The notes beneath the pieces are model-generated. The model was not told where the DNA came from. It did not search any database and saw only the letters and a program-made list of their open reading frames with translations. 64,000 nt of DNA, from positions 412,501 to 476,500 of the forward strand of contig JAHBYF010000004.1 of the NCBI GenBank assembly GCA_019636095.1. The letters are read 5' to 3'. The stretch is from Hyphomonadaceae bacterium. Its GTDB lineage: Bacteria > Pseudomonadota > Alphaproteobacteria > Caulobacterales > Aquidulcibacteraceae. The translations under genes were made by a program, and so were the position numbers. Below are positions 30,074 through 38,559 of this stretch, in pieces (position 1 is the first letter of the stretch; each line of letters opens with the position of its first letter).

Positions 30074-31518
30074 TATTGGCTCTCCAGCGCCGCGCGCGCG
30101 ACATCTTGATCCGAGAACTGGTGCGTTACACCTTTGATGATCTGCCCGGTTTCGTGCCCCTTGCCGGCGATCATGAGCGCGTCGCCGGACTTCAGCATGG
30201 CGACAGCCTCGCGGATCGCCTGCGCACGATCGCCAATCTCAGTCGCGTTCGGCACGGCTTTCAAAATTTGCGCGCGGATCGCGGCTGGCTCCTCGCCACG
30301 TGGATTGTCGTCGGTGACGATCACCACATCGGCCTGGCGCGCAGCGATGGCGCCCATCTTCGGCCGCTTGTCTGTGTCGCGATCGCCACCGCAGCCAAAC
30401 ACTGCGATGATGCGCCCCGGCGCGTGCGGACGCGCAGCGCGGAGCAGCACATCAAGGCCGTCCGGCGTGTGCGCATAGTCGACGAACACATGGCCGCCGC
30501 TCTTGCTCTGGCCGACATGCTCCATCCGGCCTTTGACCGGTTTCAGTTTCGCCATGCCCTCGAAAACCGCTTCCGGCGCTTCGCCAACGGCTAAAGCCAG
30601 CGCGGCAGCGCACACAGCGTTGAGCGCCTGAAACTCGCCAATCAGCGGCAACTCGACTTTGTGCTCTTTGCCGTCCCACAACAGCACCATCGTTTGCGCG
30701 TTCGGGCGCGGAAGGATTTCCACGATTTTCAGAGCGTGATCGCGCGGCGCGCGCCAGCCACAAAGGACAACGTCCAGACCCCGTTGCTTCGCTGCACGCT
30801 CGAACGGATCGCAATCGGCAGCGTCAGCATTGATGATCGCCGGAGCACCCACGCGAACCAAATTCCAGAGCTTTAGCTTCGCGTTGCGGTAGCTAGCCAT
30901 ATCTTCGTGATAATCGAGGTGATCTTGGGTCAGGTTCGTGAATGCGCCAGCGGCGAACGTCAGGCCGTCTACACGATGCTGCTCAAGACCGTGGCTAGAC
31001 GCCTCCATCGCCGCGTGCGTCACGCCCTGCTCAGCCAGCGCCGTCAACGTCGCGTGCACGGACGCTGGATCGGGCGTTGTGTGGCCGAGGTCGATGACGC
31101 CACTGGGCCCGATTGCGCCAAGCGTCCCCAGGCTCGCAGCGCGCTTGCCCGCGTGCGTCCAGATCTGGCGAAGGAAGTCGACCGTCGAACTCTTGCCGTT
31201 GGTGCCGGTGACGGCGACGATTATCTCTGGGCGGCGCGGATAGAATCTTGAGGCGGCGAGTGCGAACGCATGCCGCGGCTCGGCGGCGATGATGTGCGCA
31301 AGCCCCGGATCGGCGCCTAGGTCTTCAGCCGACAGCACGGCGACCGCCCCTTTCGCCTTGGCTTGCGCCACGAAATCTCGACCGTGCGCCGCAACGCCTT
31401 TCAGCGCCGCAAACAGAAAGCCAGGCTTCACCTTCCGCGAGTCAGCCGTGAGACCAGTAATCTCGATCGCGGCGGCGTCCGCAGGAACGCCGTCTGAAAA
31501 GAGATCACCGAGCTTCAT
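30073..31518 (-). CDS. murE: UDP-MurNAc-tripeptide synthetase MurE
   Basis: Adds the third stem residue, probably meso-diaminopimelate. The 481-residue protein has the P-loop VAVTGTNGKSSTVDFL, GHTTPDPASVHATL, MEASSHGLEQHRV, NLTQDHLDYHEDM, and a VFVDYAHTPDGLDVLL motif. The DNPRGEEP motif near residue 400 is the signature for meso-DAP selection, as opposed to lysine. A C-terminal AGKGHETGQ completes the match. It sits 9 bp after ftsI. Confidence 0.98.
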   Translation of the reverse strand: MKLGDLFSDGVPADAAAIEITGLTADSRKVKPGFLFAALKGVAAHGRDFVAQAKAKGAVAVLSAEDLGADPGLAHIIAAEPRHAFALAASRFYPRRPEIIVAVTGTNGKSSTVDFLRQIWTHAGKRAASLGTLGAIGPSGVIDLGHTTPDPASVHATLTALAEQGVTHAAMEASSHGLEQHRVDGLTFAAGAFTNLTQDHLDYHEDMASYRNAKLKLWNLVRVGAPAIINADAADCDPFERAAKQRGLDVVLCGWRAPRDHALKIVEILPRPNAQTMVLLWDGKEHKVELPLIGEFQALNAVCAAALALAVGEAPEAVFEGMAKLKPVKGRMEHVGQSKSGGHVFVDYAHTPDGLDVLLRAARPHAPGRIIAVFGCGGDRDTDKRPKMGAIAARQADVVIVTDDNPRGEEPAAIRAQILKAVPNATEIGDRAQAIREAVAMLKSGDALMIAGKGHETGQIIKGVTHQFSDQDVARAALESQ

Positions 31519-31527
31519 TGCCTCTCC

Positions 31528-33168
31528 CTAGCGTGCGGCCGGCGCTGGCTCCACTCGCAAACCAAGCATCGGAGCGATGCGCCGGAGCGTCCGCGCCACC
31601 ACCGGCGCGGCAACCAAACCGCCTGCTTCGCCCGCGCCTGTATCATCAAGCGCCACGACAATCACGTAGCGCGGGTCATTGGCCGGAAATACACCCACGA
31701 AAGAGGAGAAATTGCGGCTTTCGTCATAGCCTTGCGCGTTGCCGAGCTTTTCTGCGGTTCCGGTTTTTCCGGCGACCAACAAGCCCGGCACGTTAGCGGC
31801 CCGGCCCGTCCCTTCCGTCACGACGGCGCGCAGATAGAGCATCACCTGCCGCGTCACTGCGGGTGTGAATATCTGCGTACGCTCCACCGCCGCGTCGGGC
31901 GCAAGCGCCAGGATTGTCGGCGCGACACGCGCGCCGTTGTTTGTAAACACGGTGTATGCGCTCGCGAGCGTCGCCTGGGTGGTCGCAAGACCGTAGCCGA
32001 AGCCAAGACCGGCGACATCGCGCCGCGATTGCGCGGCAGGCGCAATCGGCGTTTGCCGGCGGCCAAGCTGAAGCGTTGTGGGCGATGTAAGGCCTAAACG
32101 TTCAAGATATGCGCGCTGTCGCGCGCCACCGACGCGAAGCGCCAGCCGCGCAGCACCCACGTTGGAGGAATGCGCGAGAATATCCCGCAACGTTGCGTAG
32201 CCAGCTATCGGCTCGTGATCGGCGATGAAGGTGTTGTCGACGTCGAGCGGCCTTGAGAGATCGAACAACTCGCTTGATTGCACCAAGTTTTCCTGCAGCG
32301 CCATTGCCACGGTGAACGGCTTGATCGTTGACCCCATTTCATGAACGTCGCCGGAGACACGGTCACGGCGCGCATTGTCCGATGAGCGGCCAATGTGATT
32401 GGGATCGAATGTCGGCCACGAGGCCAGCGCGAGCGTCTCGCCTGTGCGTCCATCCAGCAAGATAGCTGATCCGCCCGTTGCGTGCGAAGCACGCGCCGCC
32501 GCATCGAGTTCGGTTTCCAGCGCATATTGCATACGCACGTCGATGGAGAGCCGAACCGGCCTGCCTTCAGCGCCAGCTGCGCGGATCTGTTCGTCGAGAC
32601 CAAGCTCCACACCCGCCTGGGGATTGAGGTCGATGCCACTAAAGCCAATCACGTGCGCCGCCAGCGCGCCCTGCGGATAGTCGCGATGGTGTTCAGGCTC
32701 GGCGCCGATGCCGGGCAAGCGCAACGCGATCGCCCGGTCGCGCTGTTCTTCGGTCAAGCCGCGATCAAGGTAGACGGTGGTTTGGTCTGTATTGCTCAGC
32801 CGCCGCAGCAGCGCTTCTCGCTGCAGCCCTGGGAAATGCTGCATCAAAATATCAGCGGTTTCGACCGCGTTGCGCACGTGCGCCGGATCTGCCGTCAACG
32901 CCCAAGCACGAACGGTCGTAGCAAGGAGCACGCCGTTGCGGTCGACGATATCGGCGCGCGGAAGCGCCATAGATGCGCTGACGCTGCGGCTACGCGAGAG
33001 CGGATCGCCTGAGAACGCGAGCTGCACTGCCCGGCCGGCAAGCAAGAGCAGGATCGCAAAAATGCTGATCGCCAGAAAGCGCACGCGATTGCGCGCAGGC
33101 GCTGCTTCGAGCGGCGCCTGCGGCAAGCGCTCGTGCGAGAACACCGAACTTGGCCCGAGCGGCCTCAC
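31528..33168 (-). CDS. ftsI: Septal transpeptidase FtsI (PBP3)
   Basis: Class B penicillin-binding protein that crosslinks septal peptidoglycan with FtsW. The 546-residue protein has one N-terminal membrane helix (FLAISIFAILLLLAGRAVQL), a pedestal domain, and the catalytic motifs S280-T-I-K283, S334-S-N336 and K468-T-G-T471. The start is GTG and shares bases with the ftsL stop (GTGA). There are no PASTA domains, as is usual outside Gram-positives. Confidence 0.98.
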   Translation of the reverse strand: MRPLGPSSVFSHERLPQAPLEAAPARNRVRFLAISIFAILLLLAGRAVQLAFSGDPLSRSRSVSASMALPRADIVDRNGVLLATTVRAWALTADPAHVRNAVETADILMQHFPGLQREALLRRLSNTDQTTVYLDRGLTEEQRDRAIALRLPGIGAEPEHHRDYPQGALAAHVIGFSGIDLNPQAGVELGLDEQIRAAGAEGRPVRLSIDVRMQYALETELDAAARASHATGGSAILLDGRTGETLALASWPTFDPNHIGRSSDNARRDRVSGDVHEMGSTIKPFTVAMALQENLVQSSELFDLSRPLDVDNTFIADHEPIAGYATLRDILAHSSNVGAARLALRVGGARQRAYLERLGLTSPTTLQLGRRQTPIAPAAQSRRDVAGLGFGYGLATTQATLASAYTVFTNNGARVAPTILALAPDAAVERTQIFTPAVTRQVMLYLRAVVTEGTGRAANVPGLLVAGKTGTAEKLGNAQGYDESRNFSSFVGVFPANDPRYVIVVALDDTGAGEAGGLVAAPVVARTLRRIAPMLGLRVEPAPAAR

Positions 33169-33494
33169 TCGCGCCCCTTCTGCTCTTGTGGTTGCGGCGC
33201 CGGCAGTCGGTTGGCGATTTGGCTCTCAGGCAGCGCCGCGGCTTCGCTGCCGACGACATGCCCCAAACGCTCTGCATTGAGCTCTTCGATGCGCGCAGGA
33301 CTCTCTTGCTCAGCAATGTCGGCGCGCAATTCGCGCACGCGCGCTTCGCGCTCCGCGATCTCGCCGTTCAAACGGCGCACTTCGGCTTCAGTATGCGCAG
33401 CGTCGCTCTTGGCCCGGTAAAGCCCGACAGCCAGCACAACGATCAGCACAGCCGCCGCGATCTGAAACCAGCGCTTTAGTGCAACTTTTCCCAT
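33165..33494 (-). CDS. ftsL: FtsL-like divisome protein
   Basis: A 109-residue bitopic protein: a short basic N-terminus, one membrane helix (FQIAAAVLIVVLAVGLYRA), then a periplasmic coiled coil (EAEVRRLNGEIAEREARVRELRADIAEQ, about 28 residues long) and a Pro/Gln-rich tail. Sequence conservation in FtsL is weak, but topology, length and position between rsmH and ftsI make the call firm. Its start lies inside the 3' end of rsmH (19-bp overlap). FtsL pairs with FtsB and FtsQ to activate FtsWI. Confidence 0.9.
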   Translation of the reverse strand: MGKVALKRWFQIAAAVLIVVLAVGLYRAKSDAAHTEAEVRRLNGEIAEREARVRELRADIAEQESPARIEELNAERLGHVVGSEAAALPESQIANRLPAPQPQEQKGRE

Positions 33495-34453
33495 TCCACC
33501 TCCGCCCGCGGCGCAAGCGCCGGCGGTTCGAGTTCACCCCATGCCGGCGCATCCGTGCGCGTCGCCCAGCGCAAACTTGCGGAGCGCGCGCGCGGATTGG
33601 CGGCGGTTTCAGCGTCACTCGAGACAGTCGCGCGCTTGCGATCGATCAAGAAGCTCGGCGCACGTTCCGGCGGCACGTCCGGCGCGTAGCGCGAGCCGCG
33701 CCCCTGCGCGTCCGCGCGTTCCGTAATGAAGTGCTTCACCATGCGATCTTCGAGCGAATGAAAGGACACCACCGCGAGCCGCCCGCCGGGCTTCAGCGCG
33801 CGCTCCGCCGCCGACAGTCCGCGCGCCAGTTCGCCCAACTCATCGTTCACCAGCATACGCAGCGCTTGAAAGGTCTTCGTCGCCGGATGCGTGCGCGCGC
33901 CTTTGCGGCCGCCCACGGCGTCCTCAACCAATTTTGCGAACGGCAGTGTCCGTGTGATCGGCCCTGCCGCGCGCGCTTGCACAATCGCACGCGCAATCCG
34001 CCGGCTGTCGTCGTCCTCGCCGTAGCGATAGATCAGATCGGCGAGCGCGCCTTCGCTGAGCCGGTTCACGGCGTCTGCGGCGCTCAGGCCATCCTTTTCC
34101 ATTCGCATGTCCAAGTCGGCGTCCTGCTGGAACGAGAAACCGCGTTCGGCTTCGTCGAGCTGAAAGGAGGAGACGCCCAGATCGAAGACGACGCCGTCCA
34201 CCAATTCGTCGGCGGCTAGATCGCCAAACCGGCCTTGATGAAGCGTGAATTTACCTTTGGCTGACTCTGAAAGCTCAGCGCCTCGCGCAATGGCGTCCGG
34301 GTCACGATCGAAGGCGATCACGCGGCAGTTGGCGCGCGCAAGCATTTCGCGGGAATAGCCACCGCCGCCGAAGGTTGCGTCGATGAAAACGCCGCCCTCT
34401 TTGAGCGCCAGCGCCTCCATGGCTTCGGCAAGCAGAACCGGCGCGTGGGACAT
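33476..34453 (-). CDS. rsmH: 16S rRNA (cytosine1402-N4)-methyltransferase RsmH
   Basis: SAM-dependent methyltransferase (MraW) that modifies C1402 in the ribosomal P site. The 325-residue protein has HAPVLLAEAMEAL, the SAM loop FIDATFGGGGYSREML, the VVFDLGVSSFQLDEAERGFSF segment split around residue 95, RRIARAIVQAR and VVSFHSLEDRMVKHF. It is the first gene of the dcw block. mraZ, the usual gene just upstream, is missing, and an unrelated gene diverges there instead. Confidence 0.98.
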   Translation of the reverse strand: MSHAPVLLAEAMEALALKEGGVFIDATFGGGGYSREMLARANCRVIAFDRDPDAIARGAELSESAKGKFTLHQGRFGDLAADELVDGVVFDLGVSSFQLDEAERGFSFQQDADLDMRMEKDGLSAADAVNRLSEGALADLIYRYGEDDDSRRIARAIVQARAAGPITRTLPFAKLVEDAVGGRKGARTHPATKTFQALRMLVNDELGELARGLSAAERALKPGGRLAVVSFHSLEDRMVKHFITERADAQGRGSRYAPDVPPERAPSFLIDRKRATVSSDAETAANPRARSASLRWATRTDAPAWGELEPPALAPRAEVEWEKLH

Positions 34454-34468
34454 GGTTCACTTTGCCAC

Positions 34469-34496
34469 GATTCACCGGCTGCCGCGGCTGAGAATC
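34469..34496. promoter_or_regulatory. Paired GANTC sites in the rsmH divergent promoter region
   Basis: Two GANTC sites (GATTC at 34469-34473 and GAATC at 34492-34496) lie 23 bp apart in the 78-bp space between rsmH and the plus-strand gene at 34532. In Caulobacter relatives CcrM methylates GANTC, and methylation state at promoters times expression. Whether these two sites act this way is inference. Confidence 0.4.
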
Positions 34497-34531
34497 AGAT
34501 AGTTCTCACCCGAAATGAGCAGGACCTCTCG

Positions 34532-35254
34532 ATGACCCTAATACCGCTCGGCGGCGCCACCTCGCCGTCACAGACCGCCATCGTCGCGCCCACGCCGCGC
34601 GCCAAGGGCGCAAAGCCGGAAGAGATCTACCGCGCCTGGCTGGAAATCGCCGAGCAGCGCATTTCGGCTGAGCAAGTTCTGATCGGCGGCCACGCCATCC
34701 AACACGGCGAACAGGCTTCGACCAGCAATGGCGCGCTCTCCGCGGTCTTCGGCTTCTTCGATACGCTTGCCGAACAGGTGTTCACGCGTTCGACCGATGT
34801 CGGCGAGCTTTCGAACTACATGGCCGGAGACGCGCGCCGCTGGCGCGACCTCCTACGCTCCCTTCGTCAGCGCAGCGCCGCCGCGAAAGATGCGCCGCGC
34901 TATCATCAACTGACCCGCGCGCTCGCCGCGGCCGAGTTCGTGGCGTCCGAGCCGATCGATAACAGCGAACGCACCGAGTTTGTTCTAACGGACATCGGCG
35001 CCGATATCGACGATGCGCGCCTCTCCGCCGAAGTCAGCGCCAATTTCATGACGCGGCTCGCTCAGCCAAAGGCGACACCGAACGTCGCGGTCGTGCTCCG
35101 CGACGCCAACGGCGATGTCTGCGGCGAAGCTGTGTTTGCAGCGCCCGTTGCTGAAGCACACGGACAAATCGACAAGCTATTCACGGCGACGCTCGGCGCG
35201 AACCGCGAGATTGCGAACGTGGAAGTAAGCCTGACGCGGCGGCCAGTCGGTTAG
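34532..35254 (+). CDS. Hypothetical protein divergent from rsmH
   Basis: A 240-residue protein I do not recognise. The N-terminus is Pro/Ala/Ser-rich. A helical middle contains EEIYRAWLEIAEQRISAEQVL and LSAVFGFFDTLAEQVFTRS, followed by a mixed alpha/beta C-terminus (TEFVLTDIGADIDDARLSAEV, ANREIANVEVSLTRR). There is no signal peptide or membrane segment. The ATG at 34532 has AGGA about 10 bases upstream; a start at 34445 would overlap rsmH. It occupies the place where mraZ normally lies but has no MraZ/AbrB features. Its stop shares bases with the convergent cupin gene. Confidence 0.75.
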   Translation: MTLIPLGGATSPSQTAIVAPTPRAKGAKPEEIYRAWLEIAEQRISAEQVLIGGHAIQHGEQASTSNGALSAVFGFFDTLAEQVFTRSTDVGELSNYMAGDARRWRDLLRSLRQRSAAAKDAPRYHQLTRALAAAEFVASEPIDNSERTEFVLTDIGADIDDARLSAEVSANFMTRLAQPKATPNVAVVLRDANGDVCGEAVFAAPVAEAHGQIDKLFTATLGANREIANVEVSLTRRPVG

Positions 35255-35601
35255 CCCGGTGGCGTCGATGGCCAGCGCACGGTCATAATCACCGACTCTT
35301 CTTCGCACCTGTACGAGTGCGCGATGTCCGGTCCGAAGAAGACGTAGTCGCCTTCTTTCTCAAGCAGCACTTCCTGCTCCGGAAACAACAGCACGAAGCG
35401 ACCGCGAATGAGGATGTTGAGCGTGCGCACCGGCGCCGGCGGCGACCATTCTGCGCGCGTCTCGCCCTTGAAATGGGTGAACCACTTCATTTCTAAGTCG
35501 GTGCTGCGAAGTGGATTGCCTTCGCCGGGCATGAAATGGCCAACGAACCAGCCTCTTGAGTTCAACGCGGGATCGGCTGCGTTACCGAAGACTGGGATCA
35601 T
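35251..35601 (-). CDS. Cupin-fold protein
   Basis: A 116-residue single-domain protein with the beta-barrel pattern of small cupins: NSRGWFVGHFMPGEG, LEMKWFTHFKGETRAEW, TLNILIRGRFVLLFPEQEV, EGDYVFFGPDIAHSYRCEEES. The second motif GDYVFFGPDIAHSY keeps the Gly-Asp and His of cupin motif 2. Motif 1 lacks a clear HxH, though W/H near HFKGETRAEW could contribute. It may bind a small ligand or metal; function unknown. It lies just downstream of rnpB on the same strand. Confidence 0.78.
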   Translation of the reverse strand: MIPVFGNAADPALNSRGWFVGHFMPGEGNPLRSTDLEMKWFTHFKGETRAEWSPPAPVRTLNILIRGRFVLLFPEQEVLLEKEGDYVFFGPDIAHSYRCEEESVIMTVRWPSTPPG

Positions 35602-35624
35602 GCGCCTCTCGTCCTGATAAAAAT

Positions 35625-36000
35625 GCCAGTCGGCCTATAAGCCGGGTTCTGTACCCTCCTTCGCCGAGGCTTCGGAGGGTGACGACCATTCCTCTGGACC
35701 ATACGTCGCCGCATGGTTCTCGCGACCAACCCGGACACGACGCGCGGATGCGCGTGAAGCTTGCGCTTCGTGTGTCCCTATTCGGTCTTGCTCCCGGCGG
35801 GGCTTGCCGTGCCGCCTTCCTTACGGTCGGCGCGGTGGTCTCTTACACCACCGTTTCACCCTTACCTCTTGCGAGGTGGTCTGTTCTCTGTGGCGCTATC
35901 CCTAGAATTGCTTCCGGCGGGCGTTACCCGCCGCCGTATCCGCGTGGAGCCCGGACTTTCCTCGAATGCTTGCGCACTCGCGACCGTCCAGCCGACTGGC
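35625..36000 (-). ncRNA. rnpB: RNase P RNA (type A)
   Basis: The catalytic RNA that trims tRNA 5' ends. Reading on the minus strand, the ends pair perfectly as helix P1 (GCCAGTCGGC with GCCGACTGGC). Conserved blocks include GAGGAAAGTCCGGGCTCC (CRI), ACAGAGAACAGACC, GGTAAGGGTGAAA (CRIII/IV region) and ACAGAACCCGGCTTA near the 3' end. Length is about 376 nt, typical of the bacterial A type. It lies between an amidase and a cupin gene, just before the dcw cluster. Confidence 0.97.
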
Positions 36001-36006
36001 GCGCGC

Positions 36007-36012
36007 AGCATA
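36007..36012 (-). promoter_or_regulatory. Putative -10 box of rnpB
   Basis: A TATGCT hexamer on the minus strand ends 6 bases before the predicted RNA 5' end at 36000, the right spacing for a sigma-70 type -10 box. No good -35 is visible, and the region overlaps the end of the amidase gene. Confidence 0.4.
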
Positions 36013-36057
36013 GATGCGGACGCGGCGCAAAGGAAGGTCGCTTCGGATTTTGGCGCC

Positions 36058-36828
36058 TCACCTCAATATCCGACCAACCGCGATCAGCAGGTAGCGCGTC
36101 TCATCATCTACCGCGCCACCAATGTCGCTCGGGCGGAAGCGGCGCTGAAACGCAATCAGCGCCTCCTTTGTCGCCTCATCCATGTAACCTGTCTGCGTCA
36201 CCGGATAGCCGATGAACGCCAGTTCCTGTTGCACCTCAGAAATCGGATCATCTGAGTTCAGCTGCAGCGCCACATGCTCAGGCCAAATCGACACGCCAGC
36301 CTCTGCCAGCCGCTTCCACGGAAACTTCTCGCCTGGATCAGCCTTGCGGGCCGGCGCTACATCCGAGTGCGCGACCACGCGCTCGGCGTTGAGTCGCGGC
36401 CAGCGCGCGAAGATGTCTCTCAGTAGCGCAATCACGGCGTCGATCTGTGCGTCGGGAAAATCCGGCAAACCGAAATCATGACCGCCATTGACAATCTCGA
36501 TGCCGATCGAACGGGCGTTCACGTCGCCCTCTCCTTCCCAACTCGCCACGCCCGCGTGCCACGCGCGGTGCTCTTCTGGCACCAGCGAATAGATGCGTCC
36601 CGCTTCATCGACCACGTAGTGCGCGCTGACACGCGACAACGGCGCGTTGGGCGCGGCGTCCTCGCTTTGCCATGGGCCCGGATACGCGCCGGCGGCGGGC
36701 GCCGGGTCGGTTAGGCGCGCGAGCGCGACCTCGGCGTTTTGCATGCCGGTATAATGCAGCACGATGAGATCGATCGGGTAGGTGCGCGCGTCGAAGTTCG
36801 GCGACGGTTTTTGGATGTAACGAGTCAC
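36058..36828 (-). CDS. N-acetylmuramoyl-L-alanine amidase, AmpD type
   Basis: Zinc amidase that cleaves the MurNAc (or anhydro-MurNAc)-peptide bond in wall recycling. The 256-residue protein has the Amidase_2 fold: first zinc His in IDLIVLHYTG, EHRAWHAGVASW, an IGIEIVNGG segment, and AHSDVAPARKADPGEKFPWKRL with the last zinc His and Asp. A C-terminal peptidoglycan-binding helix bundle follows (EVQQELAFIGYPV...ALIAFQRRFRP). There is no signal peptide, which fits the cytoplasmic AmpD rather than a secreted amidase. Confidence 0.92.
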   Translation of the reverse strand: MTRYIQKPSPNFDARTYPIDLIVLHYTGMQNAEVALARLTDPAPAAGAYPGPWQSEDAAPNAPLSRVSAHYVVDEAGRIYSLVPEEHRAWHAGVASWEGEGDVNARSIGIEIVNGGHDFGLPDFPDAQIDAVIALLRDIFARWPRLNAERVVAHSDVAPARKADPGEKFPWKRLAEAGVSIWPEHVALQLNSDDPISEVQQELAFIGYPVTQTGYMDEATKEALIAFQRRFRPSDIGGAVDDETRYLLIAVGRILR

Positions 36829-36846
36829 GCGCCGACTATAAGCGCG

Positions 36847-37116
36847 TTATTTCCGCTTGGCTGCGGTTTCGACGACCCAACCTTGCGGCGTGCGGTGCGC
36901 GTCGAGCACGACTGGGCCAGCCGCAGCGGCGGCGCGCGGGCGGGGCCAGAAGCGCATGGCGAGCGCAGCGCCTGCGATCATCGCGCCAACAACAAGCGCG
37001 GCAAAGAACGCGAACACGAAGGCCAACGCCGCCCCGACCGCCAGCGCCAGCAGACCAGCCGCGCGCAGAAACGCGCCCAAAGCGGCGGATCCAAAGTCGG
37101 CGGCGTTCGCGGTCAT
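36847..37116 (-). CDS. Small two-helix membrane protein
   Basis: An 89-residue protein: a short N-terminus (MTANAADFGSAALGAFL), a long hydrophobic region with two likely membrane helices (AAGLLALAVGAALAFVFAFF and AALVVGAMIAGAALAM), then a basic Ala-rich tail ending RTPQGWVVETAAKRK. I place the start at 37116, where GAGGAG precedes the ATG by about 10 bases; the longer frame to 37311 would overlap the DnaJ gene. It lies between djlA-like and amidase genes on the same strand. Function unknown. Confidence 0.65.
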   Translation of the reverse strand: MTANAADFGSAALGAFLRAAGLLALAVGAALAFVFAFFAALVVGAMIAGAALAMRFWPRPRAAAAAGPVVLDAHRTPQGWVVETAAKRK

Positions 37117-37210
37117 AAGCGGACAACTCCTCTGCTCGAATATGGAGGCAAAACCTCCCCGATCAATGCGGCGCCCTTGCGGCGCGTTCCCGCCTTCTGC
37201 AGCGGCGCGA

Positions 37211-37903
37211 TCATTTCGCGTCGACGCTGAGTTCTTCGCGTATTTTGGCGTACGCGGCATTGATCGCGGCGCTCTTTTCGCGCGCGATTTCCACAAATTC
37301 CGGCGGCGCACCGCGCTGGATCATCCTGTCGGGATGGTTTTCTGCGGCGGCGCGGCGCCAAGCGTGACGCACCTCGTCCATCGTCGCCCCAGGCAGCAAA
37401 CCCAGGATCGCGTACGGATCGCCAGCGTCGGGACCAAGGTTGGTCGCCTTGATGCGCCGAAATTCCAACTCGCTGAAACCAAAATGGTGCGCAACTTCAG
37501 CGAGATATTTCAGCTCAGCGTCGGTGACGACACCGTCAGCCAACGCAATGTGGAAAAGCCCGTCGAGAACATCCTCGAGCAAACACGGCCGCGCCCGATA
37601 TTTCTTGCCAATCTGCTTCGCGTAGGATTCAAATCCTAAGACCGTCTGCTTTGCCAACGAAAAGGCGCGCCGGAAATGCTCTTCTTCGCCGGGCGGCGGG
37701 CGAAACACTTGCGCGGCGGCGCGCAATTCGTCGTCCGTCACGACGCCGTCCGCCTTCGCCATTTTAGCGGCAAGGCCCACCACTGCCGCCGTGAAGCCAA
37801 CGTCATTGGGGCGCGGCGCGCACTCCTCATTGAACTCAGGCGGCTCGGCCTCCGGATCGAAGGCGCGCGCGGCCATATCAACGATGCGAGACCAGACGGA
37901 CAT
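37211..37903 (-). CDS. TerB-DnaJ co-chaperone, DjlA-like
   Basis: A 230-residue protein with an N-terminal TerB-like helical domain (FTAAVVGLAAKMAKADGVVTDDEL and GLFHIALADGVVTDAELKYL, two acidic motifs that may bind metal). A C-terminal J-domain follows (DPYAILGLLPGATMDEVRHAW with NHPDRM giving the HPD motif). This layout matches DjlA, which stimulates DnaK ATPase, but the N-terminal membrane helix of E. coli DjlA is absent, so it may be soluble. Confidence 0.9.
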   Translation of the reverse strand: MSVWSRIVDMAARAFDPEAEPPEFNEECAPRPNDVGFTAAVVGLAAKMAKADGVVTDDELRAAAQVFRPPPGEEEHFRRAFSLAKQTVLGFESYAKQIGKKYRARPCLLEDVLDGLFHIALADGVVTDAELKYLAEVAHHFGFSELEFRRIKATNLGPDAGDPYAILGLLPGATMDEVRHAWRRAAAENHPDRMIQRGAPPEFVEIAREKSAAINAAYAKIREELSVDAK

Positions 37904-37992
37904 GATCGCATTATCGCCGCTCGCATGCTGCCGCGCCAGCCTGATGCGACAGTCATGAAACCAGGAGCGTCCGGCAGCGTTTGACGCTCATG

Positions 37993-38559
37993 ATGTTCCA
38001 ACGCCCTCTTCGCGCCGCATTGTTTGCCCTTGCGTGCGCGCTGACGCCCCAGGCTGCGATCGCACAAACCGCGGATCGTTTCTTCGTTGCGGAAACGCAG
38101 ACCCCAAACCCGGACGGAGATATTCTCGACGTCGCCGCAGCGACGGGCCAGTTCACGCGCTTCCTCGCAGCGGTTCAAGCCGCCGGCTTCGAAGAGACAT
38201 TGCGCGGCGAGGGGCCCTTCACAATCTTTGCGCCAACCGATGAAGCATTTCGTCAGATGGACCAAGCGCAGGTCGCTCGTCTCATGCAACCGCAAAACCG
38301 CGATGAGTTGCTCGCTTTGCTCGCCTATCACGTCATACCTGAACGCGTGACAACCGAAAGCGTCGGCCACCGAACCACGCGGCCGGAATCGGCCAATGGC
38401 TATCGCGTGACGCTCGATGGTCGCGATGGCCTGCGCGTGAATGACGAACTGGTTGTTATGCCAGACATCAGCGCCTCAAACGGCGTTATCCAAGGCATCA
38501 ATCGCGTTCTCGCACCGCCCGTGCTTGTCGCCGAAGCGAGCACAAACGCAGGGCGTTAG
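37993..38559 (+). CDS. Secreted fasciclin-domain protein
   Basis: A protein of about 188 residues with a Sec signal peptide (LRAALFALACALTPQAAIAQ) and one fasciclin (FAS1) domain: DILDVAAATGQFTRFLAAVQAA, GPFTIFAPTDEAFRQ (H1-like box), LLALLAYHVIPERV and the final IQGINRVLAPP. FAS1 domains are extracellular adhesion or binding modules. The ATG at 37993 is chosen, though one at 37981 is also possible. Its stop shares bases with the convergent channel gene (TTAG, 38556-38559). Confidence 0.9.
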   Translation: MFQRPLRAALFALACALTPQAAIAQTADRFFVAETQTPNPDGDILDVAAATGQFTRFLAAVQAAGFEETLRGEGPFTIFAPTDEAFRQMDQAQVARLMQPQNRDELLALLAYHVIPERVTTESVGHRTTRPESANGYRVTLDGRDGLRVNDELVVMPDISASNGVIQGINRVLAPPVLVAEASTNAGR

